Notes: generated by a model from the sequence alone, not told the origin. Shown: positions 1 through 9,226, numbered from the stretch's first letter. The stretch: 64,000 nt of DNA from Pedobacter foliorum (GCF_013266735.1 NZ_JABSNU010000005.1:341107-405106); one strand, 5' to 3'. Made by a program: numbers and translations.

Positions 1-804
1 GGATTAACCGGAGGTCACTGTGGAGATATATCTCAAGACGCGGATGCCGAATCTGCATTTGGGTTTTTAGAGTCGTTAATGGCTTTGTACTATTATACAG
101 GGCAAAAAGAATGGTTAAATAAGGCAGAAGTTCAAGCTGCATTAGGTGCTACATGGACGTTTTCTTACGACCCTGTTTTTCCTGCGAATAGTGAAATTGG
201 AAAGCTTAAAAGCAATATGGCCGGTGCTATTTGGGCCAGTATCCAAAATAAACATGCTGCCCCAGGTATTTGTACAGCGTCAGGAGATTATGTTTTTAAG
301 TTGTTCAGGGCTACCGGTAACCAGCTTTATGCTGATTTGATAAGAGATATTCAGCATGCACATGCCGAAGCAGTAAATATGCCGGGACATTTAACTACCA
401 ACAACCTGATCGGTTCTTCGATGGAAAGAATTCAGCTAAGTGATGCTGAAGGAAAAGGGAGTATTGGTAATTTTATAAACACGCGTAACTCGTGGACAGA
501 AACAAATGGGGTGTTAATGGCTTTGGAAATTCCAGGCATTTATGTTAATATCGATCGTAAGAAATTATATGTTTTTGATCATGTTAAGGCTCAGCTGTTG
601 TCAAGTGATAAATCGGGGGTTACTATTGAGCTTACAAATACAACCGGGTACGATGCAAATGTGTCGGTAATGGCCGAAACTGAAAAGCAAACAATAAAGC
701 CATTAAGCTATACTGCATTTTTAGGATGGCCTAAAGTAAAGGTTAAAACCGGAGAAACCATAAAAATAAAAGTTAACCCCGCTAATGGCGTAACTAAGTT
801 GTAA
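1..804 (+). CDS. C-terminal part of a glycosidase-like helical-barrel protein (5' end outside window)
   Basis: The frame is open from base 1 to a TAA at 802-804, so about 267 residues of the C-terminus are present. The first two thirds are helix-rich with paired aromatic segments (ALYYYTGQKEW, NFINTRNSW), as in (alpha/alpha)6-barrel glycosidases. The last ~85 residues are strand-like and fit a terminal beta-sandwich. I cannot assign a family. The gene ends 2 bases before the aldo/keto reductase start, so it is co-transcribed with the deoxy-sugar catabolic genes and probably acts upstream of them, releasing the sugar. Its true start, signal peptide and catalytic residues lie before the window. 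Confidence 0.7.
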   Translation, partial: GLTGGHCGDISQDADAESAFGFLESLMALYYYTGQKEWLNKAEVQAALGATWTFSYDPVFPANSEIGKLKSNMAGAIWASIQNKHAAPGICTASGDYVFKLFRATGNQLYADLIRDIQHAHAEAVNMPGHLTTNNLIGSSMERIQLSDAEGKGSIGNFINTRNSWTETNGVLMALEIPGIYVNIDRKKLYVFDHVKAQLLSSDKSGVTIELTNTTGYDANVSVMAETEKQTIKPLSYTAFLGWPKVKVKTGETIKIKVNPANGVTKL

Positions 805-806
805 TT

Positions 807-1697
807 ATGTTAACAGAGATAAATAAATTGGTTTTGGGCACTGCCGGACTAGGCGGGATTTGGAGAGAGATAGATCCTGAGGAATCTATAATGACAGTTT
901 TAAGCGCCCTTAAACAAGGAGTTAAAGCTATAGACACTGCCCCTGCATATGGGGATGCGGAAGAGTTAATAGGAGCAGCTTTAAAGCAATGGACTGGTAA
1001 AAGACCATTAATTAGCACTAAAGTAGGCCGTTTGAAAGGCTATAAGGTTGATGAAGCGCATTACGATTACACCTCAGATGGAATGAAAAGGAGTGTCGAA
1101 AACAGCTTGAAAACACTAAATATTCCGATTATAGATGTTCTTTTTCTACACGATCCTGGGGCCATTCCTCAATCGGATGTGGAACGGATATTAAAGCAAA
1201 TGGAATTTTTTAGGCAGCAGGGCTATGCAAAAAAAATAGGCCTGGGTGGAAATGCGCCCAAATGGTTTGAACCTTATCTTAAAACTAACCTATTCAATGT
1301 AATTATGGAGTATAACAGGCTTAATGCTTGTTGTATTGATGGATTGGATACTACAATTCCTGTTTGCAAAGAAAATGATCAGGAATATTATGCTGCGAGT
1401 CCTTTAAATATGGGATTGTTGGGTTGCAATTTTTCTGAATTCAGCAACACGCCTCCCAACTGGCTCGATTTAAAAAGTATAGAACAGGCAAAAAGGGTTA
1501 ATTCTATAGCATATGAACATAATATTTCGTTGCAGGTACTTGCGCATCGATTCCTTTTGACCATTCCGGCCCAGTTTAAAATTGTAATTGGTGCTGCCGA
1601 TAGGATGCAGCTAACAGGGACTCTTGATGCAATGAAATTGGGTGAATTGCCCTCAGAGATTTATAATGAAATACTACAAACGCTTAATGAACAATAG
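807..1697 (+). CDS. aldo/keto reductase, sugar 1-dehydrogenase type
   Basis: This 296-residue cytoplasmic (beta/alpha)8 oxidoreductase belongs to the aldo/keto reductase family. The catalytic tetrad is visible as Asp43 and Tyr48 (IDTAPAYGD), Lys72 (STKVGR) and His115 (VLFLHDP). Members of this size resemble D-threo-aldose (L-fucose) 1-dehydrogenases, which oxidise the free sugar to its lactone with NAD(P). That assignment is inferred from the mutarotase and enolase-superfamily gene in the same operon. It starts 2 bases after the upstream stop, and its stop touches the next start codon, which implies translational coupling. L-rhamnose or D-arabinose is an alternative substrate. Confidence 0.85.
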   Translation: MLTEINKLVLGTAGLGGIWREIDPEESIMTVLSALKQGVKAIDTAPAYGDAEELIGAALKQWTGKRPLISTKVGRLKGYKVDEAHYDYTSDGMKRSVENSLKTLNIPIIDVLFLHDPGAIPQSDVERILKQMEFFRQQGYAKKIGLGGNAPKWFEPYLKTNLFNVIMEYNRLNACCIDGLDTTIPVCKENDQEYYAASPLNMGLLGCNFSEFSNTPPNWLDLKSIEQAKRVNSIAYEHNISLQVLAHRFLLTIPAQFKIVIGAADRMQLTGTLDAMKLGELPSEIYNEILQTLNEQ

Positions 1698-2870
1698 ATG
1701 TACAATATAGATAATGAGATTTTTAATATAAAAAGAATTAGAATACGGGTTTTAGAACAGGTTGCTGCGGTAACTCCTTTTCAGGATGCCACAATGGGGC
1801 CTTTTCCTAACTTCGGAATATCAATTATTACAATAGAGGATGAAGATGGGAATTTGGGAGAAGCTCCGGTTTATAACAGCTATATGAACATTCTGGAAAC
1901 CTGCCTTTTTCCAATACTTTTTCATAGCTACGCTGTTCCGTATAAAGAGTTTTACCCAAGATTATATTGGGCAATTAGAAATGAAGGATTTAAAGGCCCC
2001 GCTGGCGCCATATTGGGGCAAGTGGATATGGCTTTGTATGATTTAGCAGCCAGACGTAAAATGGTACCCTTGTACAAGTATATTGGCGGTACTCTAAATG
2101 ATGTAAAAATGTATGGTAGCGGGGGAGGAACCAATTACACACTAAAGGAATTGGAAACTGAAGTTACTTTGTTGATGGATAAAGGTGTTGATTGTTACAA
2201 AATGAAGGTTGGTAAAAATTTTGGTACAAAAATAAATGAAGACATCGAAAGAGTAAAATTTGTAAAGCAATTGGTTGGTGATAAAATGAAGATTGCGGCA
2301 GATGCCAATCAGATTTGGAACAGCAATGATGTATTTAAATTTCTTGATGCCGTTGGTGAGGAGAATTTGTGCTGGTTAGAAGAGCCCATACACTCAGCTT
2401 CTTACGATCAAATTGAACAGCTTTGTAAAAAAATATCAATTTCAGTAGCCTATGGAGAATCGGAGCGGACCTCAAAAATTTTCCCTACTCTGGTTAATTC
2501 CGGGGTTAGTCATTTGCAACCGGTTCCTACTCAATTGGGCGGAATGAAAGAGTGGATGGACATAAGAGACCTCTGCGAAAATCACGATCTGCAGTTCTCT
2601 TCTGGAGGATATTCGCTATATTCAGCCTTTCTCATGACATCTGCAAATAGGGATTGTATGATTGAATATTTGTATCCTCTTATGTACGGTTTAGAAAAAT
2701 ATTTTTCAGTCAGACCTACATGGGAAAATGGTAGATTCTATTTGTCTGAAATAGAAGGATTACCGGTAAGGATTGATTGGGATTACTGTTATAAAGAAAA
2801 TAAAGTAGTACGAGAGAAGTTATGGGGAAAACAAGATGTTCCAATATATAACCCTGTCGTATCTATGTAA
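1698..2870 (+). CDS. enolase-superfamily sugar-acid dehydratase/epimerase-like protein
   Basis: This 390-residue protein has the enolase-superfamily N-terminal capping domain and barrel. It keeps a KxK base motif (Lys168, Lys170) and the three metal ligands Asp202 (AADANQIW), Glu228/229 (WLEEPI) and Glu254 (YGES). In mandelate-racemase-type enzymes an Asp follows the QP motif and a His lies near the end of the barrel. Here the QP motif reads QPVPTQLGG, with Val276 at the Asp position, and the His region reads FSSGGYSLYS with no His. The Asp-His dyad therefore looks absent. The operon suggests a role on a 6-deoxy-sugar acid such as L-fuconate or L-rhamnonate, but the missing dyad leaves the exact reaction open. 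Confidence 0.8.
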   Translation: MYNIDNEIFNIKRIRIRVLEQVAAVTPFQDATMGPFPNFGISIITIEDEDGNLGEAPVYNSYMNILETCLFPILFHSYAVPYKEFYPRLYWAIRNEGFKGPAGAILGQVDMALYDLAARRKMVPLYKYIGGTLNDVKMYGSGGGTNYTLKELETEVTLLMDKGVDCYKMKVGKNFGTKINEDIERVKFVKQLVGDKMKIAADANQIWNSNDVFKFLDAVGEENLCWLEEPIHSASYDQIEQLCKKISISVAYGESERTSKIFPTLVNSGVSHLQPVPTQLGGMKEWMDIRDLCENHDLQFSSGGYSLYSAFLMTSANRDCMIEYLYPLMYGLEKYFSVRPTWENGRFYLSEIEGLPVRIDWDYCYKENKVVREKLWGKQDVPIYNPVVSM

Positions 2871-2884
2871 CCAATAGACCGACT

Positions 2885-4453
2885 TTGAGCTTATCATTCA
2901 ATTATATAGATTACATAATTTTGGGGCTATACGCTTCAGCATTAATTTTTATTGGCTTTCGTTCCGGTAAAAAGGAGAAAAATCAGGAAGATATATTTTT
3001 GGGTGGAAGGACTTTAAAGTGGTGGCAAATTGGTTTCTCTATGTTTAGTGCCAATGCCGGGCCTATTATGTTAATCGGTTTTGCAGGGGTGGGCTTTTCG
3101 CATGGTATTGTTGGCAGTAATTTCGAATTGCTGGCCTGGATATTTTTAATGCTGCTGGGGATGGTTTTTTTACCCTATTACTTAAAAGCCAAAATAAGTA
3201 CTATCCCACAGTTTTTGTTGATTCGCTTTGGTAAACGATCCTATAATTTTCTGGTTATATACAGTCTGATTTCAATTTTGGTGGTATGGTTAGGGAGTGC
3301 CTTGTACGCTGGTGGGCTTTTAATTTCCGGAATATTTGGTTGTTCTTTGTTTACAGCACTCATCATTATTGCTTTAATTGCAACTAGTTTTACAGCCATT
3401 GGAGGACTAAAAGCTGTAGTTCGTACCGGAGTTTTTCAGTCTATCATTATTATAGTTTCTTCGATACTGCTTACTTTTTTGGGATTTCAGAAAATTGGTG
3501 GTTTAGATTCGTTGGTTAGCCAAACGCCCGCCTCTTATTGGAAGTTGTTTTTGCCGGCGTCAAACCCGGAGTATTCCTGGCTGGCTATTGTTTTAGGTTA
3601 TCCGGTTGTGGCCATTTATTATTGGTGTGCCGATCAAACTATTGTGCAAAAAGTACTAGCGGCAGAGAACTTAAAAGAAGGGCAATATGGAGCGTTGTTT
3701 CTTGGAGTACTTAAAATCATAATGCCGTTAATATTTATTGTACCGGGTATAATGTGCTACGTTTTGTTTAAAGATATAGCACAACCTGATAATGCCTACA
3801 TAACCATGATTAAAGAATTAATGCCTCATGGTTTGCTAGGCTTAAGCATTGCTGCATTAATAGCGTCATTGATTGATACAGTATCTTCCAGTTTAAATTC
3901 TTTTTGTACCGTATTTACATTGGATGTTGTTCCGCAGGTTAAAGAGCTTAACCAAAAACAACAAGTAAAAATGGGAAGATGGATTACCATTATTGCAGCA
4001 ATAATGGGGGTAGGTATTGCGATGGCTTTCTCTTATTCTGGAAAAAACTTTTTTGAATTAAGTCAAGGTTTGGTTTCTATACTTGCGCCACCATTATCTG
4101 TTGTTTTCCTTGCAGGAATTATGTGGAAACGTGTGAATAGCATTTCGGTAGAAATAGTTCTTTATGGTGGTGGGTTGGTTTGCTTAATACTTGGTGCATG
4201 TCATGTATTAAACTATCCTTACAAAGGCTATTGGCCGCATTTCCTTTTGCTCTCATTTTATATTTTCGTAGCGTTAAGTATTTTAATTGTAGTAGTCACA
4301 TTAGTGACAAAACCTGCCGTAAACCCGGTAATACCTTCACTTCTTGAGTCGAAAAATAAGCCAGTAGAGGAAGAACATAATTCCAGACCTATTTGGTTAG
4401 CCTGGTTAGGATTGGCATCCGTAATGATTTTAATTTATTTACTTTTTAACTAA
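2885..4453 (+). CDS. sodium/solute symporter (SSS family) for a sugar
   Basis: This 522-residue inner-membrane protein has about 13-14 hydrophobic segments and the SSS-family layout: IDYIILGLYASALIFIGF as the first membrane span, then a short basic loop (GKKEKNQEDIFLGGR). It probably imports the sugar used by this operon with Na+. The start is a TTG at 2885. No in-frame ATG lies between the previous stop and the first membrane span, and the next internal Met would delete that span. It lies 14 bases after the enolase-superfamily gene and 7 bases before the mutarotase ATG. The closest functional relatives are fucose/glucose-type SSS transporters, inferred from context only. Confidence 0.85.
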   Translation: MSLSFNYIDYIILGLYASALIFIGFRSGKKEKNQEDIFLGGRTLKWWQIGFSMFSANAGPIMLIGFAGVGFSHGIVGSNFELLAWIFLMLLGMVFLPYYLKAKISTIPQFLLIRFGKRSYNFLVIYSLISILVVWLGSALYAGGLLISGIFGCSLFTALIIIALIATSFTAIGGLKAVVRTGVFQSIIIIVSSILLTFLGFQKIGGLDSLVSQTPASYWKLFLPASNPEYSWLAIVLGYPVVAIYYWCADQTIVQKVLAAENLKEGQYGALFLGVLKIIMPLIFIVPGIMCYVLFKDIAQPDNAYITMIKELMPHGLLGLSIAALIASLIDTVSSSLNSFCTVFTLDVVPQVKELNQKQQVKMGRWITIIAAIMGVGIAMAFSYSGKNFFELSQGLVSILAPPLSVVFLAGIMWKRVNSISVEIVLYGGGLVCLILGACHVLNYPYKGYWPHFLLLSFYIFVALSILIVVVTLVTKPAVNPVIPSLLESKNKPVEEEHNSRPIWLAWLGLASVMILIYLLFN

Positions 4454-4460
4454 TATTTTG

Positions 4461-4892
4461 ATGAAAAAAATATTCCTACAACTTGCATTAATAATTTTTA
4501 CGTGTTCTTTTATGATGTGTAGCCCTGCTAATTCTGATCATAAGGAACCAGAACTTGTACAAAAAGTATTTGTGGTAAATACTGTGGACAATGATAAAAA
4601 ACTGAATGAATATTTAGCGTACCATAAGCAAATTTGGCCTGAAGTAGAAGCTGGATTTAAAAAGGCAGGCTATAAAAGTATCACGCTTTATCGTTTCAAC
4701 GACCTTATAGTTATGGCTATTATGGTGCCTAAAGATGCGGATTTAAATGAAATGGGAAAGTTGGCTGAGTCTTATAGCCCTCGCTGTGTGGAATGGAATA
4801 AATTAATGAATACTTACCAAAAAGGAGTTAATGGTACTTCTGAAGGACAAAAGTGGGTTGAGGTAACTCCTTTTTACAGTTTTAAGCAGTAA
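4461..4892 (+). CDS. L-rhamnose/L-fucose mutarotase-like (DUF718) lipoprotein
   Basis: This 143-residue protein of the L-rhamnose mutarotase fold interconverts sugar anomers. Visible family features are the active-site His55 in YHKQIWPEV, the aromatic strand ITLYRF and the CVEWNKLM segment. The N-terminus is unusual for the family: a hydrophobic stretch ends in SFMMC (Cys20), so this copy is probably exported and lipid-anchored rather than cytosolic. I place the start at the ATG 4461 rather than the TTG one codon earlier, because it gives the clean MKK signal start. It is the last gene of the deoxy-sugar operon, and its 3' end overlaps that of the convergent AraC gene by 11 bases. Confidence 0.8.
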   Translation: MKKIFLQLALIIFTCSFMMCSPANSDHKEPELVQKVFVVNTVDNDKKLNEYLAYHKQIWPEVEAGFKKAGYKSITLYRFNDLIVMAIMVPKDADLNEMGKLAESYSPRCVEWNKLMNTYQKGVNGTSEGQKWVEVTPFYSFKQ

Positions 4893-4907
4893 TTTTATAT
4901 TGCTTAA
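4882..4907. terminator. possible weak bidirectional terminator
   Basis: A 7-base inverted repeat (4882-4888 with 4901-4907) with a 12-base AT-rich loop sits exactly where the mutarotase and AraC genes meet tail to tail. It overlaps both stop regions. The stem is short and AT-rich, so a terminator role is only a suggestion. Confidence 0.3.
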
Positions 4908-5748
4908 TAAAGTCTCTTGGAGATAAACCTTTTACTTCTTTAAAGTGCTTATTGAAATTAGAGATGTTGTTATAACCACTTATGTAGCAGGTTTCTGTTA
5001 CATTGTGGTTACCCTCCATTAGCAACTTAGCCGCATGGCCAACCCTTATTTCTTTTATAAATTCAACTAAAGTCCTGTTGGTTTTTAGTTTAAAGAATCT
5101 GCAGAAAGCGGCTGTTGACATCGGAATGATTGAAGCAACATCCTGCAAAGAAATATCTTCTTTGAAATTCTTGAAGATATAATCAAATACACGGTTGATC
5201 TTGGCTGCTTCATTCGAATTATCGATGATATTAAATGAAGGGGATGACAGTGTTCTAGCGGAATTGGATTGTGCCAAAACATCTAAAAGCTGGAGCATTA
5301 ATGCTGCGCGCGACAATCCTGTTTCAAATAACATTTGGTTCAGAATCAATTTTGCTCTTCCAACTGTAGGGCCGGAAAATAAAACACCTTTTGAAGCATT
5401 TTCGAAAAGCTGGTTTAGATGAGTTGCTTCTGGTTTAGCTAGTAAATCTTTTCCTAAAAAATCCGGAAAAAAATGCACTACAACCGCATGAGGTTGTACA
5501 CTTTCATCTAAAGTATTATAATATTGCCAGCAATGTGGTAAATAGCTTCCCAGAAGAACCAGTTCTGTGCCGTTAAAATCTTCGATATGGTCACCAACAA
5601 AGCGTTTGCCAAAACAGTTCTCAATTAATGCGATTTCAAAATTAACATGAGACTTTAATGAGGTATACTTTTTTACTTCCAAAATTTCTGATCGCACAGT
5701 AAATGATTGGTCATGCGGAAAGGTGAAATTCTCGTAGATGTATTGCAT
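4882..5748 (-). CDS. AraC-family transcriptional regulator
   Basis: This 288-residue regulator has an N-terminal cupin-like sensing domain (about residues 1-130, with H-C-W and H-F-F strand motifs). The C-terminal double helix-turn-helix covers about 190-285 (SLQDVASIIPMSTAAFCRFFK, then the second helix ending in GLSPRDFIKQY). It converges on the deoxy-sugar operon and diverges from the glycosidase run starting at 6091, with a 342-base shared upstream region. The likely targets are that run, its own gene and perhaps the deoxy-sugar operon, with a sugar as the inducer. The substrate is inferred only from neighbours. Confidence 0.85.
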   Translation of the reverse strand: MQYIYENFTFPHDQSFTVRSEILEVKKYTSLKSHVNFEIALIENCFGKRFVGDHIEDFNGTELVLLGSYLPHCWQYYNTLDESVQPHAVVVHFFPDFLGKDLLAKPEATHLNQLFENASKGVLFSGPTVGRAKLILNQMLFETGLSRAALMLQLLDVLAQSNSARTLSSPSFNIIDNSNEAAKINRVFDYIFKNFKEDISLQDVASIIPMSTAAFCRFFKLKTNRTLVEFIKEIRVGHAAKLLMEGNHNVTETCYISGYNNISNFNKHFKEVKGLSPRDFIKQYKITA

Positions 5749-6090
5749 TTTAGTGGTTTATTTGGTTGAATATTTATTACTGACAAAAAAAGTTCATGCT
5801 CTAAATATAGTCTATTCTATATCAGAAATAAAGATTTGAAGCAAAAAAAACATTATAAACGATCAAATTAATAGTAGTTGTAGCTAAAGATTGTTCAGAA
5901 ATTTACTGAAAAACGCAATCGATTGCTTTTTTGGATAATAAATCCATTATAAAAACAAAGATGAGCGCTCCAATCATGGCAGGAATTTATTCAGGCCATG
6001 GTTTATTTTTTAAGCGAATAATAAATAAACTTTAATCAAAATAGTAGAATTTTAGATATAAAAACACACAACCGAAATAACCAATCCATT
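5749..6090. promoter_or_regulatory. divergent regulatory region between AraC gene and glycosidase operon
   Basis: This 342-base gene-free stretch carries the promoters of the AraC gene (-) and the 6091 operon (+). No clean TAnnTTTG element was found in either direction. The clearest signal is the palindrome at 5915-5926, listed separately. The rest is AT-rich with no ORF. Confidence 0.5.
5915..5926. promoter_or_regulatory. LacI/GalR-type operator-like palindrome
   Basis: GCAATCGATTGC is a perfect 12-base palindrome with a central CG step, the classic form of LacI/GalR-family operators. It lies about 165 bases before the first gene of the glycan operon. AraC-type proteins normally bind direct repeats, so this suggests a second regulator. 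No LacI-family gene is in the window. Confidence 0.4.
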
Positions 6091-8367
6091 ATGAAACTAA
6101 ATTTCATTAAAATCGTAATTGCCTTTATTGTTACTACAATTCCAATATCGGTTTTTGCACAGTACAATTTTAGTACTGATTATTTTAAAATCCAGGTCAA
6201 CAATAAAGGTTGGATAACCAGTATGAAAAATATCACGACTAAGCCTAATCGTGAATTTAGCCCTACAGATAAGCCTTCACCGGTGATGAGTTTATACGAT
6301 AGTAAAAAGAACGTTTACTACCAGCCAACCAGTGCAACCTATGCCAAGGCCAATCAGACAATGGTGCTTAAATATCCTAATGGTTCGGTTGCCAAAATCA
6401 GTATCGTACCTAAAAAGAAATATTTTAAACTTACGTTGCAGTCGCTCTCGCCACGTAATGGGATTGATGTGATCCAGTGGGGGAACTACCATACCAATAT
6501 TACCAATTTAATGGGTGAAATTATTGGCGTTGCCCGCGACACCAGTAAAACGGTTAACTATGCAATTGGTATGCTTGCCTTGAATGACAAGACATTGAGT
6601 GGACTAGCTGAAACTGTAGGCGATGCAGCTCCTTTTCAATACATCATACATACACCGGATGCCAAGCGTTTTCCTTTGCCTAAAGAACTTCATGAAGGAC
6701 AAATTTTTACTCTTGGTGGAGATGGGATCAGTGATGTTGCTTTTTATGCACACAAAGAGCCATGGTATAGGATTATGTATGGTAATGCAGCTTTAGTGGA
6801 CAAAAAAGGCCAGATATCCATTGCTTATCAATCAAGAGACAGGTCTTTTGAAAGAGAAATCTATTTTTCACTTATGCCACTTATGGAGGCTAATAAACCA
6901 AATCACATACAGGTTCAACCGCTGCCTGTAGATTATATAGGGTCATCCGTAGCCTTGTGGGGAAGTCCGGATAGCACAGCTTTACTGGATGTGATTCAAA
7001 AAATTGTTTTGGCGGAAAAGCTCCCTCATCCAACCATTAACGGAAAATGGGTAAAAGATCCAGCTGCTTTTGTTCCTGATGCGCTTACTAGTGGTAATTT
7101 AAATGACAGCATTATTTCTTATACATCAAGATTGGGTTTTAAAACAATCAGTTTATATGATCAGGGTTTTATAAAAGCTGATCGTGGCAACCATGGTTAT
7201 ATTGATGGAAAGAATTTTGAGAAAAAACCAATAAAATTAACAACAGGAAATGTTTCGCATAAGGAGTTTTCAGAGATGGCAGCTAAACAAGGTATTACCA
7301 TAGGTAGAACTCCTATTACCAATTCTCTAGCCCCAGGCACTATGGATGCCAGTCCAATGCCAAGCGATAGTTTGTGTTATCAGCAAAAACGTTTGCTGGT
7401 AAAAAGTATCAGTGCAACGGACACGATCATTCTTGTTGACGACCCAACACATCTTGATGAGATTGCTAGTTGGGAAGGCCATAGTGCTAATTTAAATTTG
7501 ATTAAAATTGGTAAGGAACTTATCCATTATATGGGTGTTTCGAAAGACAAACCTTATCGACTTTTAAATGTAAAGCGTGGATATTGGAAGACCACCTCGT
7601 CAAATCACGCTAATGGGGATACAATTTATAAACTTCAGGTAACAATTAACTATGGTTATGATGGGCTTATCCCGAATATGCAATTGCAAGACAAAATAGC
7701 CGAGCACTATGCTGAGATTTGTAAAATCAATGGCCTTGCTTATTACGATTTCGATGGACAAGAGTTTTTGTTTAATAACGGACACGGCTATTATTCAACC
7801 AAACGTTTCTTTGGTAAAATGTTTGAAAAAGCAAAGCAATTAGGTGTCCCATATATCCGTTTTACAGGTGCTACTTTATCTGAAGGGTCATGGCATTATC
7901 AAAGTATTTGGAATGTTGGAGGTGGAAAGAATTTGTATGATGCGGAAACCCGTGAATGGGGCAGCACTACCAGTCAGGGGAAAGATCTTCGTGATGTAAC
8001 TTATGCTAACTATTTCCCTGTGGGTATGGGTGGTAATTTTCCAATTAATGCCAAATCTAAAGTTGAAGAGTATGAGCATATCCAAGCCATTTCAGTAGGG
8101 GTTGGTACAACATACAGTTTGAAAATAAATCAAAAAGATGTTGAAAGTTGCCCCCAGAAAGACGCTATATTTAAAGCAATAAGAACATGGGAAGATGCAA
8201 GAGCTGCTAATGCATTTCCAAGTTGGGTAAAAGAACAATTGTCAGACCCTACGCAATCATTTCATTTGGAAACTGTTAACGCCAATAATTGGAACTTATA
8301 CAAGACAAATAGAGACGGTTCGAACAAAAAAATGTTTGTTAAATTAAAAAGAGCTGTTGGGTATTAG
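6091..8367 (+). CDS. secreted glycosidase-like TIM-barrel protein of unrecognised family
   Basis: This 758-residue protein has a signal peptide (hydrophobic run ending VFAQ near residue 24). The next ~250 residues are strand-rich and look like a beta-sandwich. The rest resembles an (alpha/beta)8 barrel, with strand-end motifs TISLYDQGF, YYDFDGQEF (Asp553, Asp555, Glu558) and PYIRFTGAT. The acidic cluster at 553-558 is the best candidate active site, by analogy with clan GH-D enzymes. A LIKIGKELIHYMG insert interrupts the barrel near residues 470-490. I do not recognise the family. As first gene after the AraC-controlled region, it probably acts outside the cytoplasm on the same galactose/HexNAc-bearing glycan as its neighbours. 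Confidence 0.65.
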   Translation: MKLNFIKIVIAFIVTTIPISVFAQYNFSTDYFKIQVNNKGWITSMKNITTKPNREFSPTDKPSPVMSLYDSKKNVYYQPTSATYAKANQTMVLKYPNGSVAKISIVPKKKYFKLTLQSLSPRNGIDVIQWGNYHTNITNLMGEIIGVARDTSKTVNYAIGMLALNDKTLSGLAETVGDAAPFQYIIHTPDAKRFPLPKELHEGQIFTLGGDGISDVAFYAHKEPWYRIMYGNAALVDKKGQISIAYQSRDRSFEREIYFSLMPLMEANKPNHIQVQPLPVDYIGSSVALWGSPDSTALLDVIQKIVLAEKLPHPTINGKWVKDPAAFVPDALTSGNLNDSIISYTSRLGFKTISLYDQGFIKADRGNHGYIDGKNFEKKPIKLTTGNVSHKEFSEMAAKQGITIGRTPITNSLAPGTMDASPMPSDSLCYQQKRLLVKSISATDTIILVDDPTHLDEIASWEGHSANLNLIKIGKELIHYMGVSKDKPYRLLNVKRGYWKTTSSNHANGDTIYKLQVTINYGYDGLIPNMQLQDKIAEHYAEICKINGLAYYDFDGQEFLFNNGHGYYSTKRFFGKMFEKAKQLGVPYIRFTGATLSEGSWHYQSIWNVGGGKNLYDAETREWGSTTSQGKDLRDVTYANYFPVGMGGNFPINAKSKVEEYEHIQAISVGVGTTYSLKINQKDVESCPQKDAIFKAIRTWEDARAANAFPSWVKEQLSDPTQSFHLETVNANNWNLYKTNRDGSNKKMFVKLKRAVGY

Positions 8368-8398
8368 TAGCCTTTTGATCTCTTAAATAAAGAATGGT

Positions 8399-9226
8399 AT
8401 GCAACCAAATAAAATGACCTTACAGTTTTTTTGCCCAAGATGGGGACAGGAACATGAAACTTATGATGCCTTTTGCCGAAAAGTAAAGGAGGCAGGATAC
8501 GATGGTATTGAAGCATGGGTTCCTTTTGATGCTGTTGAAAGAGAGGAGCAGGCTAAAGCGCTTGCTAAGTATAATTTACTTTTGATAGGACAGTATTATC
8601 AATCTTTTGAGAAAAATTTTGAAGAACATAAGTGCAATTACGAAAAGCAATTGCGTAACCTGCTCGAAGCAAATCCGATAAAAATAGACGCACAAACGGG
8701 AAAGGATTATTTCTCGTTTGAAGAGAATAAGGCATTGTTTGATCTGGCGAAGAGTTTATCAACGGAATACAATATTCCGATTGCACACGAAACACACCGC
8801 AATAAAGCCTTGTTTTCGGCTCATGGTACTAAGGCTATTTTAGAAAAGATTCCTGATTTGCCTATTACTGCCGATTTTTCGCACTGGTGTAATGTGGCCG
8901 AAAGCTTGTTAGCCGATCAGCAGGAAGCCCTTGAATTAGCCTGTACCCATGCAATTCACATTCATGCCAGGGTAGGGTATGAAGAAGGCCCGCAGGTGAA
9001 TGACCCACGATCGCCTGAATGGGAACAGCAACTAAATGCACACCTGCAGTGGTGGGATGCTATTTTGAAACATCATCAAAAAAATGGCGCAACCAACTTA
9101 ACCATAACTCCGGAGTTTGGTCCTTTTCCTTATATGCCAACTGTACCTTATACACGTGAACCGCTAAGTAGCCAATGGGACATTAATGTATACATGATGG
9201 AATTATTAAGAAAGCGCTATCAATAA
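8399..9226 (+). CDS. sugar phosphate isomerase/epimerase-like TIM-barrel protein
   Basis: This 275-residue protein has the xylose-isomerase-like fold. Metal-site motifs seen are YDGIEAWVPF early in the barrel, AHETHRNKALF, ITADFSHW, AIHIHARVG and ITPEFGPFPYM, which supply the usual Glu, His, Asp and Glu ligands. There is no signal peptide, so it is cytoplasmic, unlike the flanking exported enzymes. It probably isomerises or epimerises a sugar released by them. The substrate cannot be read from sequence. It starts 31 bases after the 758-aa gene. Confidence 0.75.
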   Translation: MQPNKMTLQFFCPRWGQEHETYDAFCRKVKEAGYDGIEAWVPFDAVEREEQAKALAKYNLLLIGQYYQSFEKNFEEHKCNYEKQLRNLLEANPIKIDAQTGKDYFSFEENKALFDLAKSLSTEYNIPIAHETHRNKALFSAHGTKAILEKIPDLPITADFSHWCNVAESLLADQQEALELACTHAIHIHARVGYEEGPQVNDPRSPEWEQQLNAHLQWWDAILKHHQKNGATNLTITPEFGPFPYMPTVPYTREPLSSQWDINVYMMELLRKRYQ

